In this document: positions 33,441 to 42,840 of the stretch, piece after piece
How positions within the stretch are numbered: the first letter of the stretch is position 1
How the letters are laid out: every line of letters starts with the position of its first letter
Translations under genes and position numbers: made by a program
Notes under the pieces: generated by a model
Told to the model about the DNA's origin: nothing
The model's input: the letters and a program-made list of their open reading frames with translations, nothing else
Database searches by the model: none
Source of the DNA: Clostridiales bacterium
GTDB taxonomy: Bacteria; Bacillota_E; Sulfobacillia; Sulfobacillales; JAIMBI01
Direction of reading: 5' to 3'
NCBI GenBank assembly: GCA_027318915.1
Contig: DAHVOH010000001.1
Span: forward strand, 1-64,000
DNA length: 64,000 nucleotides

Positions 33441-33571
33441 ATGTGTGTCCAGCGATCCTCCAAAACGGTCAGACAGCGGCCGAAGGATCTATAATTGGGC
33501 CAAATCGGCAAAGTCCCCGGCCCGGCCTTCGGCCCGCGCCGGCTGACGGTGCCGCGCGGGGGGATGTTGGG

Positions 33572-35167
33572 GTGGCTGAGACGTGGTTCAATTTTGGACG
33601 CGACGTGGTGGACCGACACGCCGCCGACCGGCCCGAAGCGACGGCCCTGTACGTGATGGAGGCGGATGGCGGCGCCCGCCGCTACACCTTTTCCGACCTC
33701 AGGCGCCTCTCGAACCAAACCGTTGCCAGTCTGCGCGCCAAGGGGGTTCGGCCCGGCGACCGCATCCTGGTGATGCTGGGCAAGGATCCGGCGTTCTGGC
33801 CCACCATGGTGGGACTGTTGAAATTGGGCGCGGTGCCCGTGCCGGGGACCACACAGCTCACGCCTCGGGACGTGGCTTACCGGCGGACGATGGCCGATGC
33901 GCGGGGAGCCATTGTCCAGGCGCCCGTGGCCGCGCGGCTTTCGGCCGACGACCCGTTTCCGACCCCGGTGAAGCTGGCGGTGGGCGCAGGGGCTCCGGGA
34001 GACTGGAGCGGGTGGGATCCGTTTGACCTGCAGGAGGGGTCGGAGGATGACGGCGAGCCCACGCGGCGGACCGATCCGGCTCTCTTGTATTTCACCAGCG
34101 GGACGACGGGGCGGCAGAAGATGGTGCTGCACAATCACGCGTATCCCGAGGCGCATCGGATCACGGCGGAGTGGTGGATCGGCCTGCGGCCCGATGATCT
34201 GCACTGGAACGTGGCGGATACCGGATGGGCGAAGGCGGCCTGGTCGTCTCTGTTCGGGCCCTGGATGGTGGGGGCCGGCATCGCGGTCGACCCGCTGACC
34301 GGCAAGTTTGCGGCCGAAGACTGTCTCGGCCTACTCCAGCGCCATCCGATCACGAGCCTCTGCGCTCCCCCCACGGTCTATCGCCTCCTGGTTCAGGAAG
34401 ACTGCACCAGCCTGCGGCAGCGGCCGCTTTCCTCGACGGTCAGCGCCGGCGAGCCGCTCAACCCGGAGGTCATCGCCGCCTTTGACGCGATGACGGGGCT
34501 CACCATTCGCGATGGGTACGGGCAGACGGAGACCGTGCTGCTGGTGGGCAATCCGCCGGGTGCGCCGGTGCGGCCGGGATCCATGGGCAAGCCGGCGCCG
34601 GTGTTTCGCATGGCGGTGATCGACGGCGAGGGCCGGGAATTGGTGGGAGAGGAGGGCGACATCGCACTGGACGTGTCTCGGCGGCCGCCGGGTCTGTTTG
34701 AAGAATATCTGGGCGATCCGGAGGGAACAGCGGGCCGCTACGTCAAGACCTGGTACATCACCGGCGACCGCGCCGTGCAGGACGACGAGGGCTACTTCTG
34801 GTTCGTGGGCCGGGCGGACGACGTGATTATCAGCTCCGGATACCGCATCGGACCGTTTGAGGTGGAGTCGGTTTTGATCGAGCACCCCGATGTGGTGGAA
34901 GCGGCGGTGGTCTCGTCGCCGGACGCCATTCGCGGCGAGGTGGTCAAGGCGTTTGTGGTCCTGCGCGCGGGCGTGGAAGGCACCCCGGAGTTGGCGGCCG
35001 CGCTCCAGCGGCACGTTCAGGCCGAAACGGCGCCCTACAAGTATCCCCGGGCGATTGAGTTTGTGTCCGACCTGCCGAAGACCGTGTCGGGGAAAATCCG
35101 GCGGGTGGAGCTGCGGGAGCGGGAATGGAGCCGAGTTCGGAGCGTGCCCGAGAGCCCCGACGCATAG
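33572..35167 (+). CDS. AMP-dependent acyl-CoA synthetase (medium-chain/ACSM-like)
   Basis: A 531-residue ANL-family ligase resembling the medium-chain acyl-CoA synthetase branch. It has LLYFTSGTTGRQKMVLHNHAY near residue 170, WNVADTGWAKAAWSSLFGPW, RDGYGQTETVLLVGNPPG, the hinge region FVGRADDVIISSGYRIGPFE, and the catalytic Lys in KTVSGKIRRVEL. It forms acyl-AMP then acyl-CoA. The GTG at 33572 has a weak GGGGGG region upstream. It is unrelated in sequence branch to the ligase at 19 kb. Confidence 0.9.
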   Translation: MAETWFNFGRDVVDRHAADRPEATALYVMEADGGARRYTFSDLRRLSNQTVASLRAKGVRPGDRILVMLGKDPAFWPTMVGLLKLGAVPVPGTTQLTPRDVAYRRTMADARGAIVQAPVAARLSADDPFPTPVKLAVGAGAPGDWSGWDPFDLQEGSEDDGEPTRRTDPALLYFTSGTTGRQKMVLHNHAYPEAHRITAEWWIGLRPDDLHWNVADTGWAKAAWSSLFGPWMVGAGIAVDPLTGKFAAEDCLGLLQRHPITSLCAPPTVYRLLVQEDCTSLRQRPLSSTVSAGEPLNPEVIAAFDAMTGLTIRDGYGQTETVLLVGNPPGAPVRPGSMGKPAPVFRMAVIDGEGRELVGEEGDIALDVSRRPPGLFEEYLGDPEGTAGRYVKTWYITGDRAVQDDEGYFWFVGRADDVIISSGYRIGPFEVESVLIEHPDVVEAAVVSSPDAIRGEVVKAFVVLRAGVEGTPELAAALQRHVQAETAPYKYPRAIEFVSDLPKTVSGKIRRVELREREWSRVRSVPESPDA

Positions 35168-35470
35168 CCGTCGCGCCCGGGGGACATCCTGACTTCCCGG
35201 AGATGCGGACGCGAATGCCTGTCTGAGCCCCATGGGCGGCGCGTGGACCCGGTCTGCGCCGCCAGGGGGTTCTCCGGCCAGCCGGGGTCGAACGCGTGGG
35301 AGGGGACGCGCGAAAAAGTTCCCGGCACGTGTAGACTTCGCAGGACTTGCGGGCAAGGCGTCGAACTTAACGACCATTCCTGTTTCGACGAGACTCGATT
35401 TGGGAGGTGATGACGGGACAAGGCCGGATTCGTTCCCGGATGGCGGAAATAGCATCTGAGGAGGAGCACA
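35168..35470 (+). other. Intergenic leader of the amino acid permease
   Basis: About 300 bases without a convincing gene. A second ribosome-site-like GGGAGGTGATG at about 35402 and the true site GAGGAGG before 35471 are present. The stretch from 35310 is less GC-rich than the surroundings and probably holds the permease promoter, though no hexamer pair is clear. Confidence 0.4.
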
Positions 35471-37111
35471 ATGGCGACAAACGCCGGAGTTAATGCCCCG
35501 GGCCGGGTGGGCTCGGGTCTAAGGCATGTCATGACGCGATATGACCTGACCATGGCCAGTTGGGGCGGGGTCATCGGTTCGGGATGGTTGTTCGGAGCGA
35601 TGTACAGCGCTCAATACGCCGGACCGGCGGCCACCCTGGCCTGGATCATCGGCGGCATCATGGTCTTCATTCTGGCCCTGCCGTTTGCGGAAATGGTCTC
35701 GGCGATTCCGGAAGCCGGCGGCATCAACCGCTATCCCCAAATGACGCATGGCTCTCTGGTGTCGTCCACCGTCTCGTGGGCCAACTGGCTGGGCTATTCC
35801 ATGACCGCTCCGATTGAGGCCGAAGCTGTGACGCAATATGCAGCCGGCTATATCCACGGACTCTATTTAAATGGCAGCCTGACATCGTTGGGGCTTCTGG
35901 TGGCGGGTTTGTTGGTTCTGCTGTTCTTCGTGATCAACTACTACGGGGTCAAGTTGTTTGCCCAGGTCAACACGTGGGTGACCACGATCAAAGTCATCAT
36001 CCCCACGGCCACCATGGTGCTGCTGCTGATTGCGGGATTCACCAGCGGCGGCGGCAAGAACCTCGCCAACCCGGCCACGGGCGGATTCATGCCCTACGGC
36101 ATGCACGGGGTGCTGGTGGCCATTTCCATCGGCGGTATCCTGTTCGCCTATTCAGGCTTCCGGCAGTCGCTGGACCTGGCGGCGGAAGGGCGCAATCCGG
36201 AGCGGGACGTGCCGCGCGCCATCGTGCTGGTGCTGCTGGCGTCGCTGGTGCTGTATACGCTCCTGCAGCTGGCGTTTATCGTCGGGGTGTCGCATGCCGA
36301 TCTGGCCAAGGGCTGGTCGGGACTGAACTTCTCGTCTCCGTTCGCTCAACTGGCGGTGGCTTTGAACCTGGGCGTGCTGGCTGCGTTCCTGTACGGCGAC
36401 GCGATTGTGTCGCCGGCCGGCACCGGCTTGGTCTACACGGGCACCACCGCGCGCGTGCTGTATGCCATCCCGAAAAACGGGTATGGGCCCAAGTCGCTCA
36501 TGAAGCTGAATTCGCGGGGCGTGCCCCGAAACGGCATGCTGGTGGCGTTGGTGATCGGGCTGCTGGCCCTGCTGCCGTTCCCGGCTTGGGGCTTTATGGT
36601 CGGGATCTTGTCGTCGGTGGCGGCGTTCACGTACACCATGGGCGCCACGTCATTCGGCGCGCTCCGCCAGATCGCACCCGACATGCCGCGCAAGTTCTCG
36701 CTGGGCGTGCACGGCAAGTGGATTGGACCGGTCGCCTTCGGCATCGGCGCGCTGCTGCTCTTCTGGAGCAGCTGGCCGTTGGTGGGCCAGGTGCTGGGCG
36801 TCCTCTTCATCGGCATGCTGGTTTACCTGTACTATCTGCGCGTCAACAACCTGCCGCGGCGCGACCTGAAGGCGGGAATCTGGTTCGTGTGCTACATGGT
36901 CTTCATCTTGGCCATGAGCTACCTCGGATCGTTCGGCAAGAGCCGCGACATCATCCCCTTCCCGTGGGACAGTGTGGTGGTGTTCTTCGGTTCGATGGCG
37001 TTCTACTACTGGGGCGTGGCGTCGGCCTACGTGACGGACAGCCTGGCGGCGTTCCGGCGCGGCGAGAACCTCGACTGGACCGACGACACCCAGTCGAGCG
37101 CCGGCTCCTAA
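35471..37111 (+). CDS. APC-family amino acid permease
   Basis: A 546-residue membrane protein with about 12-14 hydrophobic helices. The first helix region has MASWGGVIGSGWLFGAMYSA, the unwound substrate-binding turn of the APC fold, and FAYSGFRQSLDLAAEGRNPE lies in helix 6. Its length and layout resemble aspartate/proton symporters of the YveA type, but substrate is not fixed by sequence. The ATG at 35471 follows GAGGAGG. It is closed by a terminator at 37130, so it is monocistronic. Confidence 0.88.
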   Translation: MATNAGVNAPGRVGSGLRHVMTRYDLTMASWGGVIGSGWLFGAMYSAQYAGPAATLAWIIGGIMVFILALPFAEMVSAIPEAGGINRYPQMTHGSLVSSTVSWANWLGYSMTAPIEAEAVTQYAAGYIHGLYLNGSLTSLGLLVAGLLVLLFFVINYYGVKLFAQVNTWVTTIKVIIPTATMVLLLIAGFTSGGGKNLANPATGGFMPYGMHGVLVAISIGGILFAYSGFRQSLDLAAEGRNPERDVPRAIVLVLLASLVLYTLLQLAFIVGVSHADLAKGWSGLNFSSPFAQLAVALNLGVLAAFLYGDAIVSPAGTGLVYTGTTARVLYAIPKNGYGPKSLMKLNSRGVPRNGMLVALVIGLLALLPFPAWGFMVGILSSVAAFTYTMGATSFGALRQIAPDMPRKFSLGVHGKWIGPVAFGIGALLLFWSSWPLVGQVLGVLFIGMLVYLYYLRVNNLPRRDLKAGIWFVCYMVFILAMSYLGSFGKSRDIIPFPWDSVVVFFGSMAFYYWGVASAYVTDSLAAFRRGENLDWTDDTQSSAGS

Positions 37112-37129
37112 TCGGCATCTCCTCGCTCG

Positions 37130-37167
37130 GGCCCGGGCCTTCCCCAGGGAATGCCCGGGCCTGTTCT
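37130..37167 (+). terminator. Terminator after the amino acid permease
   Basis: GGCCCGGGC (37130-37138) and GCCCGGGCC (37153-37161) pair perfectly, with an inner CTTCCC/GGGAA pairing, followed by TGTTCTT. Confidence 0.7.
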
Positions 37168-37268
37168 TGCCCCATCGCCTCGGACGGGCACCACGCGCCG
37201 ATGCCGGGCCGCGGCCTTTCCATCATCCCTCCGGAGGTTGGACGCGGTCAGAACCGCGTCCTGCCGCC

Positions 37269-37312
37269 TTGACCGGCCGCGGGCGAATCGATATCGTGTA
37301 TGCAAGACTTGC
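37269..37312 (+). promoter_or_regulatory. tetR promoter with a palindromic operator
   Basis: TTGACC (37269-37274) and TATCGT (37292-37297) are 17 bases apart. Just downstream, over the expected start point, is the perfect palindrome GCAAG-A-CTTGC (37302-37312). A repressor bound there would block the promoter, so autoregulation by the TetR protein is likely. Confidence 0.55.
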
Positions 37313-37327
37313 TTGCGGAGGCATAGC

Positions 37328-37924
37328 ATGGAGTCGAGCGGAGATGCGGCTCACCGCATCGTGGAGGCGGCGCTGTCCCTGTGGCGCGAAGGCGGCTTCG
37401 GCTCGGTGACAAGCCGGGCGGTGGCGGCCCGGGCGGGCGTGAACGAGGTCACCATCTTCCGGCACTTCGGCAGCAAGGATGGATTGGTGCAGGCGATGGT
37501 GGACCAGGTCATTCAGCGTTTTGACATGGGCGGGCTGGTGGCGGAGAGCGGCCTGCGGGACCTGGTGGACGACTTGGAGCAGTGGGCGGCGGCGTACTTG
37601 ACGCAAATGCTGCCGGTCGGGGACATCATTCTGCTGGGGCTGTTTGAGGCGAAGAGCCAGTCGGCGCCGCCCGGCTGGCCGGTGCAGTTTGCGGAGCGCG
37701 TCCGCGCACCGCTGACCCGTCACCTGCACCACCTGCGGGAGCTCGGCCGGGTGCGTGGCGGTCCCCTGGATGCCGTTGCGGCCGCGTTCTACGCGGCGCT
37801 GTTTGCCCGGGTCATCACCGCCCACATCGGCCCGCCGGTGGAGGTGGCCCAGCTGGCGCGGCAGACGGCCCGAGTCTTTGCGGCCGCCCTCGATCCCGGC
37901 TTTCCTGTCTTTGGAGGAGGATGA
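37328..37924 (+). CDS. TetR-family transcriptional regulator
   Basis: A 198-residue repressor. The N-terminal helix-turn-helix reads RIVEAALSLWREGGFGSVTS followed by VAARAGVNEVTIFRHFGSKD. The C-terminal ligand-binding domain is variable. The ATG at 37328 is preceded by GCGGAGG. Its stop codon lies in the ribosome site of the downstream MFS exporter gene, so the two form a classical regulator-exporter operon. A palindrome at 37302-37312 is a candidate operator. Confidence 0.92.
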   Translation: MESSGDAAHRIVEAALSLWREGGFGSVTSRAVAARAGVNEVTIFRHFGSKDGLVQAMVDQVIQRFDMGGLVAESGLRDLVDDLEQWAAAYLTQMLPVGDIILLGLFEAKSQSAPPGWPVQFAERVRAPLTRHLHHLRELGRVRGGPLDAVAAAFYAALFARVITAHIGPPVEVAQLARQTARVFAAALDPGFPVFGGG

Positions 37925-37972
37925 CCCATCGCAACCACCGTCAGCATCGACAGCCGCGAGCGCCGTATCGCG

Positions 37973-40072
37973 TTGGTGGGCGTGTTTTTGTGCATTTTTC
38001 TCGGAGCCCTGGACCAGACCATCGTCTCGACAGCCTTGCCGCGCATCGTCCAGGACCTCGGCGGCACCAGCCTGTATGCGTGGGTCGCCACCAGCTATCT
38101 GCTGGCGTCGACCGTGGCCCTGCCCATCGCCGGGCGTTTGGCCGACCTGGTATCTCCCAAATACATTTTGCTGGTGGCCGCCACCCTCTTTCTCATCGGT
38201 TCGGCGCTGTCCGGTTTGTCCCACAACATGGATCAGCTGATCCTGTTTCGCGGCCTCCAGGGACTGGGCGGCGGCGCCATCTTCGCCGTGGCCTCCACCG
38301 TGATTGGTCTCATGTTCTCGCCCCGTGAGCGGGGGCGCGTGCAGGGGCTGTTTGGCGCCGTGTTTGGCTTGGCCAGCGTGGTGGGTCCATACCTGGGCGG
38401 ACTCTTGACCGACAGCTTTTCCTGGCGGTACGTCTTTTACGTCAATATGCCGTTTGGCGCCTTGGCCATCTACGTCTTGCTCGTCCACATGCCCCTGCTG
38501 CGCGTCCCCAGGCGCCAGGGATTTGACACCGGCGGTGTGGTTGCTCTGGTGCTGTGGACGGTCCCTCTCCTGCTGGCCCTGTCCTGGGCGGGCACCACGT
38601 ACGCGTGGCTTTCGCCGCAGATTTTAGGGCTGTTCGGCCTGGCGGCGGCCGCCATCCTGGTCTTTTACACGTTGGAGCGCCGATCGGCGGCCCCGCTGTT
38701 CAATATGGGGCTGCTGCGCGTGCCCACCTTTACCTGGGCCGGACTGGGCACGTTGTTCTTCGGCGCGGCGTTCCTGGGCTCGGTGCTCTTTCTGCCGTTT
38801 TATATGGTCATGGCGAAGAACATCACCCCGTTGCGCGCGGGTCTGGCCATGACACCGCTCACCGGCGGCGTGGTGGTGGGCAGCGTGCTGAGCGGGGTGC
38901 TGGCCTCCCGCATCGGGCGCGTCAAGCTGCTGCTCCTCATCGGCAACGTGTGGGCGACGGCGGTGTTCTTCACCATTTATCTCATCCTGCGCACGAACAC
39001 CCCCATGTCGCACCTGGTGCTGCTGATGCTGCTGCTGGGCGTCGGCATCGGTCCGGGGTTTCCCCTGTACACGCTGGCGGTCCAGAACGTGGTGGGCCTG
39101 GACCAGATGGGGGTGGCCTCCAGCGGCAATCAGTTTTTTCGCCAAATCGGATCGGCCATCGGCGCGGCCGTTATGGGAGTGCTGCTGGTGTCCACCCTGA
39201 GCACGGCCATTCCGGCACACCTGCCCGCGGCTCTGCGCGGCCGCGGGGCACCGGTGGCGGTGAACGCCGACGCGTTGGCGGATCAGACCGCCACCGAGGC
39301 TCGGATTATGCGGGCGTTCCACGGTGTGGCGACGGAGATGACCGCTGCGCTGAGCGGAAACCGTGCGGCCTATCGTGCCCTGCTGCGGGACCCGCGGCTG
39401 CCGCTGTCTTACCGCCGGCAGCTGCTGGACGGAGGCATTCCGGCGGCGGTTCGGGCCGAGACCCTGCGCACGGTGACGCTCATCGCCGCGGCGTTGGACG
39501 GCCAGCGCGCGGCGCGCACGGCCCTGCTGGCAAATCCACGGGTGTCGCCGGCGGTCCGGAATCTGCTGAGGCATCCGCCGGCGTCGGCCGCCGGGCGCGC
39601 CGCCGCACTGGCTGCGGCCAAGGCCGGCCTGGAGGCGGCCGAACCCCGGCTGGTCCGGCAGACCGAGGCTCGGGTCATCCCGGCTGTCGCGCGCGCCATC
39701 TTGAAGGAGGGCCGTGCCACCGCGCAAGCGGTGGTGAGCGCCATCTCCATCGGCATCACGGACGCCGTGAAGCGGGTGTTCGGCATGGCCGGTCTGCTGG
39801 CCCTGGCGGCCCTGGGCATTGGCTTGTTGATCCCCAATCTGGAACTGCGCCGGCGTCAGGCCGGCGAGGAGACGGGCATCTGGGCACCGGCTCAGGTCCT
39901 GCGTCTCGCCCTTTTGGCGGTGGTGGTGGAGCAGGACGGCGCCGGGCCGGACGCGTCCGGGGAAGACCGCCGCCGCTTGCGACGAGCGCTGGCTTTATTG
40001 GGCTTGGCTTTGGGGCGAACGCGGTTGCCGGCCGTGGACGCGTCCTGCGTCGACAGGCTCAGCAACGAATGA
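37973..40072 (+). CDS. MFS multidrug exporter (EmrB/QacA type) with enlarged extracytoplasmic loop
   Basis: A 14-helix major facilitator exporter. It shows [19 protein letters not shown] in helix 1, [20 protein letters not shown], and motif C-like [10 protein letters not shown]. The loop before the last helix is expanded to about 170 residues and holds two similar segments ([15 protein letters not shown] and [15 protein letters not shown]). The final helix and an Arg/Asp-rich tail follow. The nominal TTG at 37973 is inside helix 1. An ATC at 37928, seven bases after GGAGGAGG, gives a normal N-terminus (MATTVSIDSRERR). Drugs or other toxic solutes are the likely substrates. Confidence 0.88.
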   Translation: MVGVFLCIFLGALDQTIVSTALPRIVQDLGGTSLYAWVATSYLLASTVALPIAGRLADLVSPKYILLVAATLFLIGSALSGLSHNMDQLILFRGLQGLGGGAIFAVASTVIGLMFSPRERGRVQGLFGAVFGLASVVGPYLGGLLTDSFSWRYVFYVNMPFGALAIYVLLVHMPLLRVPRRQGFDTGGVVALVLWTVPLLLALSWAGTTYAWLSPQILGLFGLAAAAILVFYTLERRSAAPLFNMGLLRVPTFTWAGLGTLFFGAAFLGSVLFLPFYMVMAKNITPLRAGLAMTPLTGGVVVGSVLSGVLASRIGRVKLLLLIGNVWATAVFFTIYLILRTNTPMSHLVLLMLLLGVGIGPGFPLYTLAVQNVVGLDQMGVASSGNQFFRQIGSAIGAAVMGVLLVSTLSTAIPAHLPAALRGRGAPVAVNADALADQTATEARIMRAFHGVATEMTAALSGNRAAYRALLRDPRLPLSYRRQLLDGGIPAAVRAETLRTVTLIAAALDGQRAARTALLANPRVSPAVRNLLRHPPASAAGRAAALAAAKAGLEAAEPRLVRQTEARVIPAVARAILKEGRATAQAVVSAISIGITDAVKRVFGMAGLLALAALGIGLLIPNLELRRRQAGEETGIWAPAQVLRLALLAVVVEQDGAGPDASGEDRRRLRRALALLGLALGRTRLPAVDASCVDRLSNE

Positions 40073-40119
40073 CCGGTGGCGGGACGCGCCGCCCACACCG
40101 GCCGGCCCCTCCCGGATTG

Positions 40120-40968
40120 CTACACCCGGGCGTAGCTGTGAAACAGGGCGTCCCGGAACGACGTCAACACGCCGGCTCGTTCGTTGTCCGCCTCGCTGAA
40201 GACTTGAATCAGCCCCGTCAGCATCCGGACCAACATGAACCGCGTCGGCGTCGGGCTAAGGTAGGCCGGATGGTAGCCGAACCCATTGGTCATCAAAAAT
40301 TGGACGCACTCGGCGCGGGTCAGGATGCGTCCCTGATGGAAGGCGTCGATGTACAGCGAGTCATTGTATTGCAACAGGAAGTGCCCCGGCATGCCGATGC
40401 CCACCACCGGGATCCTCAGGCGGCGCGCCACCAAGAGGTACACGGCGGAGAGGGTGATGGGCAGTCCCAACCGACGGTCCAGCACCCGATTGATGTAGCA
40501 ATTGTCGGGGTCGTAGTAGTGCTCCTCATTGCCGCGAAAGCCCAACTCCCCGAACACATAGCCGTTGAGGCGCTCGATGAGTTCTCGCCCGCGAGGCATG
40601 GGCGTCAGCCGCTCACGAAGTTCTCCGGCCATTTGGTCCAAGATCCCGGCGTAGTGACTGCGGCTCAGATTGGGATAGGCCGACTCGGCAATGAGATAGG
40701 TGCCCTCCTCGAGGTCGAGCCAGGCGGAGGGCAGGGTGGCGAAATTGCGAAAGCGTTCGCCCAACTCGTCGAGTCGAAGGGTCTCCAGAATCCCGTAGAC
40801 GCGGGTGCGCACGTGGGGATCGGAGGAATCGCGCGAGGCTTCCAGAAACGGACGCGCTTGGTGGCGCGCTTCCAGGAGGGTCTTGCGGGCGATGGCGGCC
40901 GTCTTGATGTCGTCGTCCCCCAACAGCACGATGAGGGCCCTGATTTCGTTGTCGGTTAGGGTGCGCAT
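40120..40968 (-). CDS. SirB1-like transglutaminase-fold protein
   Basis: A 282-residue protein of the SirB1/transglutaminase-like family. Diagnostic segments are ERLNGYVFGELGFRGNEEHYYDP, NCYINRVLDRRLGLPITLSA, VYLLVARRLRIPVVGIGMPGH and DAFHQGRILTRAEC. The position equivalent to the transglutaminase Cys is in the DNCYINRVL segment. Relatives are widespread but their substrate is unsettled. The N-terminal 90 residues are helical. The ATG at 40968 follows GGGAG at good spacing. The gene is convergent with the MFS exporter. Confidence 0.82.
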   Translation of the reverse strand: MRTLTDNEIRALIVLLGDDDIKTAAIARKTLLEARHQARPFLEASRDSSDPHVRTRVYGILETLRLDELGERFRNFATLPSAWLDLEEGTYLIAESAYPNLSRSHYAGILDQMAGELRERLTPMPRGRELIERLNGYVFGELGFRGNEEHYYDPDNCYINRVLDRRLGLPITLSAVYLLVARRLRIPVVGIGMPGHFLLQYNDSLYIDAFHQGRILTRAECVQFLMTNGFGYHPAYLSPTPTRFMLVRMLTGLIQVFSEADNERAGVLTSFRDALFHSYARV

Positions 40969-41152
40969 GGCCACCACTCCCTTCGCCATGGACCAGACCC
41001 TTGACCTGAGCGAGCCGAGATGCCGGCTCTTGACTCCATTATATAGACCGATGCAACGGCGGCGCCGGGGCGTCGCGTTGGCTGCGTTAAGGAATTCGAG
41101 AGCCTGGCGTCAATTCCTTCCCGATCGCGGCACTTCAGGCCGCCACATGGTG

Positions 41153-41563
41153 TCAGAAGTTCCACATTCCGGTGGTGAACGCCCGCCCAAAGATGCCGAA
41201 CAGGAAAAACAACAGCACGGCCATGACCACAGGTTCGTTGAATCGTCCGTAGTCGGCGGTCAAGGTTTCCCGCAGGCCGCGTCCCGGTCGCAGTCCCCGT
41301 TCAATCATCACCACCACCAGCGCCACCGCGCCGTAAAGGTAGTGCGTCCAGGTGGGATGATTGGTCGTCGTCAGGTACAGCGTCACCCCTATGGCCGCCT
41401 GCAAATAGACGCCACGCTCCAGGTGGGTCACCCCGCGCCAGAACCGCTCCGGCAGGGCCGGCTCGCGGCGGCGCCGCACGGCATCGATGGCTAAAATCAG
41501 GGCACCCGCCAACAACACGATGGCAACGGCGAGGTGAATGTCGACGAGCCACTGCACGCGCAT
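41153..41563 (-). CDS. Four-helix membrane protein, unknown function
   Basis: A 136-residue protein with about four hydrophobic segments, near residues 5-28, 47-62, 70-88 and 112-130. Several His residues sit at membrane edges (VDIHLAV, GVTHLERG, NHPTWTHYLYG), a pattern that can bind heme or metal, but I recognise no family. The ATG at 41563 follows GAAGGAG. It is transcribed away from the FAD-dependent oxidoreductase gene that starts 150 bases away on the other strand. Confidence 0.65.
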   Translation of the reverse strand: MRVQWLVDIHLAVAIVLLAGALILAIDAVRRRREPALPERFWRGVTHLERGVYLQAAIGVTLYLTTTNHPTWTHYLYGAVALVVVMIERGLRPGRGLRETLTADYGRFNEPVVMAVLLFFLFGIFGRAFTTGMWNF

Positions 41564-41711
41564 CGCTCCTTCGGCGGCCCTCCGCCTGAGAACCCATTCG
41601 CGCTGCGGTTCTCTGATCCTCCCTCCCCTGTTAGGAATTCCCGCCGGCGCCAAATCTATCCCTGCGGGCATCTGCGATAATACGGAGGGATGGATGGGCC
41701 GAGGTGAGGAT

Positions 41712-42788
41712 ATGCTGCCCGATGTTGTGGTGGTGGGAGCCGGGCCGACCGGCCTGATGGTGGCGTTGGCCCTCCGCCGCGAAGGGCTCCAGGTCACGGT
41801 CGTCGATGAAGGACAGCCGCTGGCGCATCGCCGGGAGAGCGGCTCGACGGTGCTGGCGCCGCTGGCTTCGCGGCCGATGCCCCTGGCCTGGGTCCGTCTT
41901 GGGGTGGACGGGTTGGCTCGTTGGGAGGCTTGGGCCGCCGAGTGGCCCGGGTTGGGCCGGGCCCTGGGGCCTGAGCGCGGCTTGGTGGCGCTGCCGTATG
42001 AGGCGGGTGCTTGGACGGCGGTCAAGGGGCTGGCGGCTGCCGCCGAGATTCGTGCCGAGCCGTTGGACGACATCGGCATCCGTCGGTTGGTGCCGGGTCT
42101 TATTGGTCAGGCAGGCCTCTTTTATCCGGACTGGCGCACGATCCTGCCGTCCATGGCCTACGCCGTCCTCCTGGATGCCGTGTTGGGACAAGGCGTGACG
42201 GTCCATTTTGAGTCCATGGCGCTGGGCGTGGAGTTGAGGGGCCGACGCGTGCGCGGTGTCCGCCTGCCCGGCCGCGTTGTGCCGGGCGGCATCGTCGTGG
42301 TGGCGGCCGGTGCGGCCTCGGCTCGGCTGATGGACACCCTGGGACGGGCGCGGCCCATGGGCGTCGCCGTCCGGAGCGTCATGCGCCTGACGCCGCGGCG
42401 GCTGTGGCCCCACCCGGTCAGTGGGGCCGGCGTCTGGGCGGTGCCGAGTCCGTTGGGGGATCTGAGTCTCAGCGACGATGGCCAGCGCGGATCGGCCTCG
42501 ATTCTGTCGGTGGACCGGATGACGGCGGTGTTGACCAGCGCGGTCCGGCTTCACCCCGATCTCACCCAGGCAGGTTTGGTAGACTGGACGACAGTGTCGT
42601 ACGCCGTTAGCCCGGATGGCCTGCCGGTTTGGGGCTGGTGGCCGGAACTGGACGGATTGCTGCTCGCGTCCGGCTTTGGCGCACAGACGTGGCTGGTGGG
42701 GCCGCTGATGGCGGACGCGACGGCCGCGCTGATTCAACAAGTGCCCGTGCCGCTGGACCTGCAGCCCTTTCGGCCGGAGCGCGCGTGA
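41712..42788 (+). CDS. FAD-dependent amine/amino acid oxidase-like protein (DAO fold)
   Basis: A 358-residue flavoprotein of the D-amino-acid/glycine oxidase fold. The N-terminus reads PDVVVVGAGPTGLMVALALR, the dinucleotide-binding motif, followed by an acidic VVDEG. The end contains DGLPVWGWWPELDGLLLASGF, the conserved C-terminal FAD contact region. Substrate is unknown, and no thiamine-synthesis neighbours support ThiO. The ATG at 41712 follows GAGGTGAGGA. Confidence 0.8.
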   Translation: MLPDVVVVGAGPTGLMVALALRREGLQVTVVDEGQPLAHRRESGSTVLAPLASRPMPLAWVRLGVDGLARWEAWAAEWPGLGRALGPERGLVALPYEAGAWTAVKGLAAAAEIRAEPLDDIGIRRLVPGLIGQAGLFYPDWRTILPSMAYAVLLDAVLGQGVTVHFESMALGVELRGRRVRGVRLPGRVVPGGIVVVAAGAASARLMDTLGRARPMGVAVRSVMRLTPRRLWPHPVSGAGVWAVPSPLGDLSLSDDGQRGSASILSVDRMTAVLTSAVRLHPDLTQAGLVDWTTVSYAVSPDGLPVWGWWPELDGLLLASGFGAQTWLVGPLMADATAALIQQVPVPLDLQPFRPERA

Positions 42789-42840
42789 CCGGCTCGTCCG
42801 CGTGCCTGACGACATGACCCGCATCTTGGAGGAGGCGCGT

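Noticed and set aside
38554..40959. An 801-codon plus-strand frame over the MFS and SirB1-like genes
   Set aside because: The product is Gly/Arg/Pro-rich with no domain. It is out of frame with the MFS gene and antisense to the SirB1-like gene, both of which are convincing.
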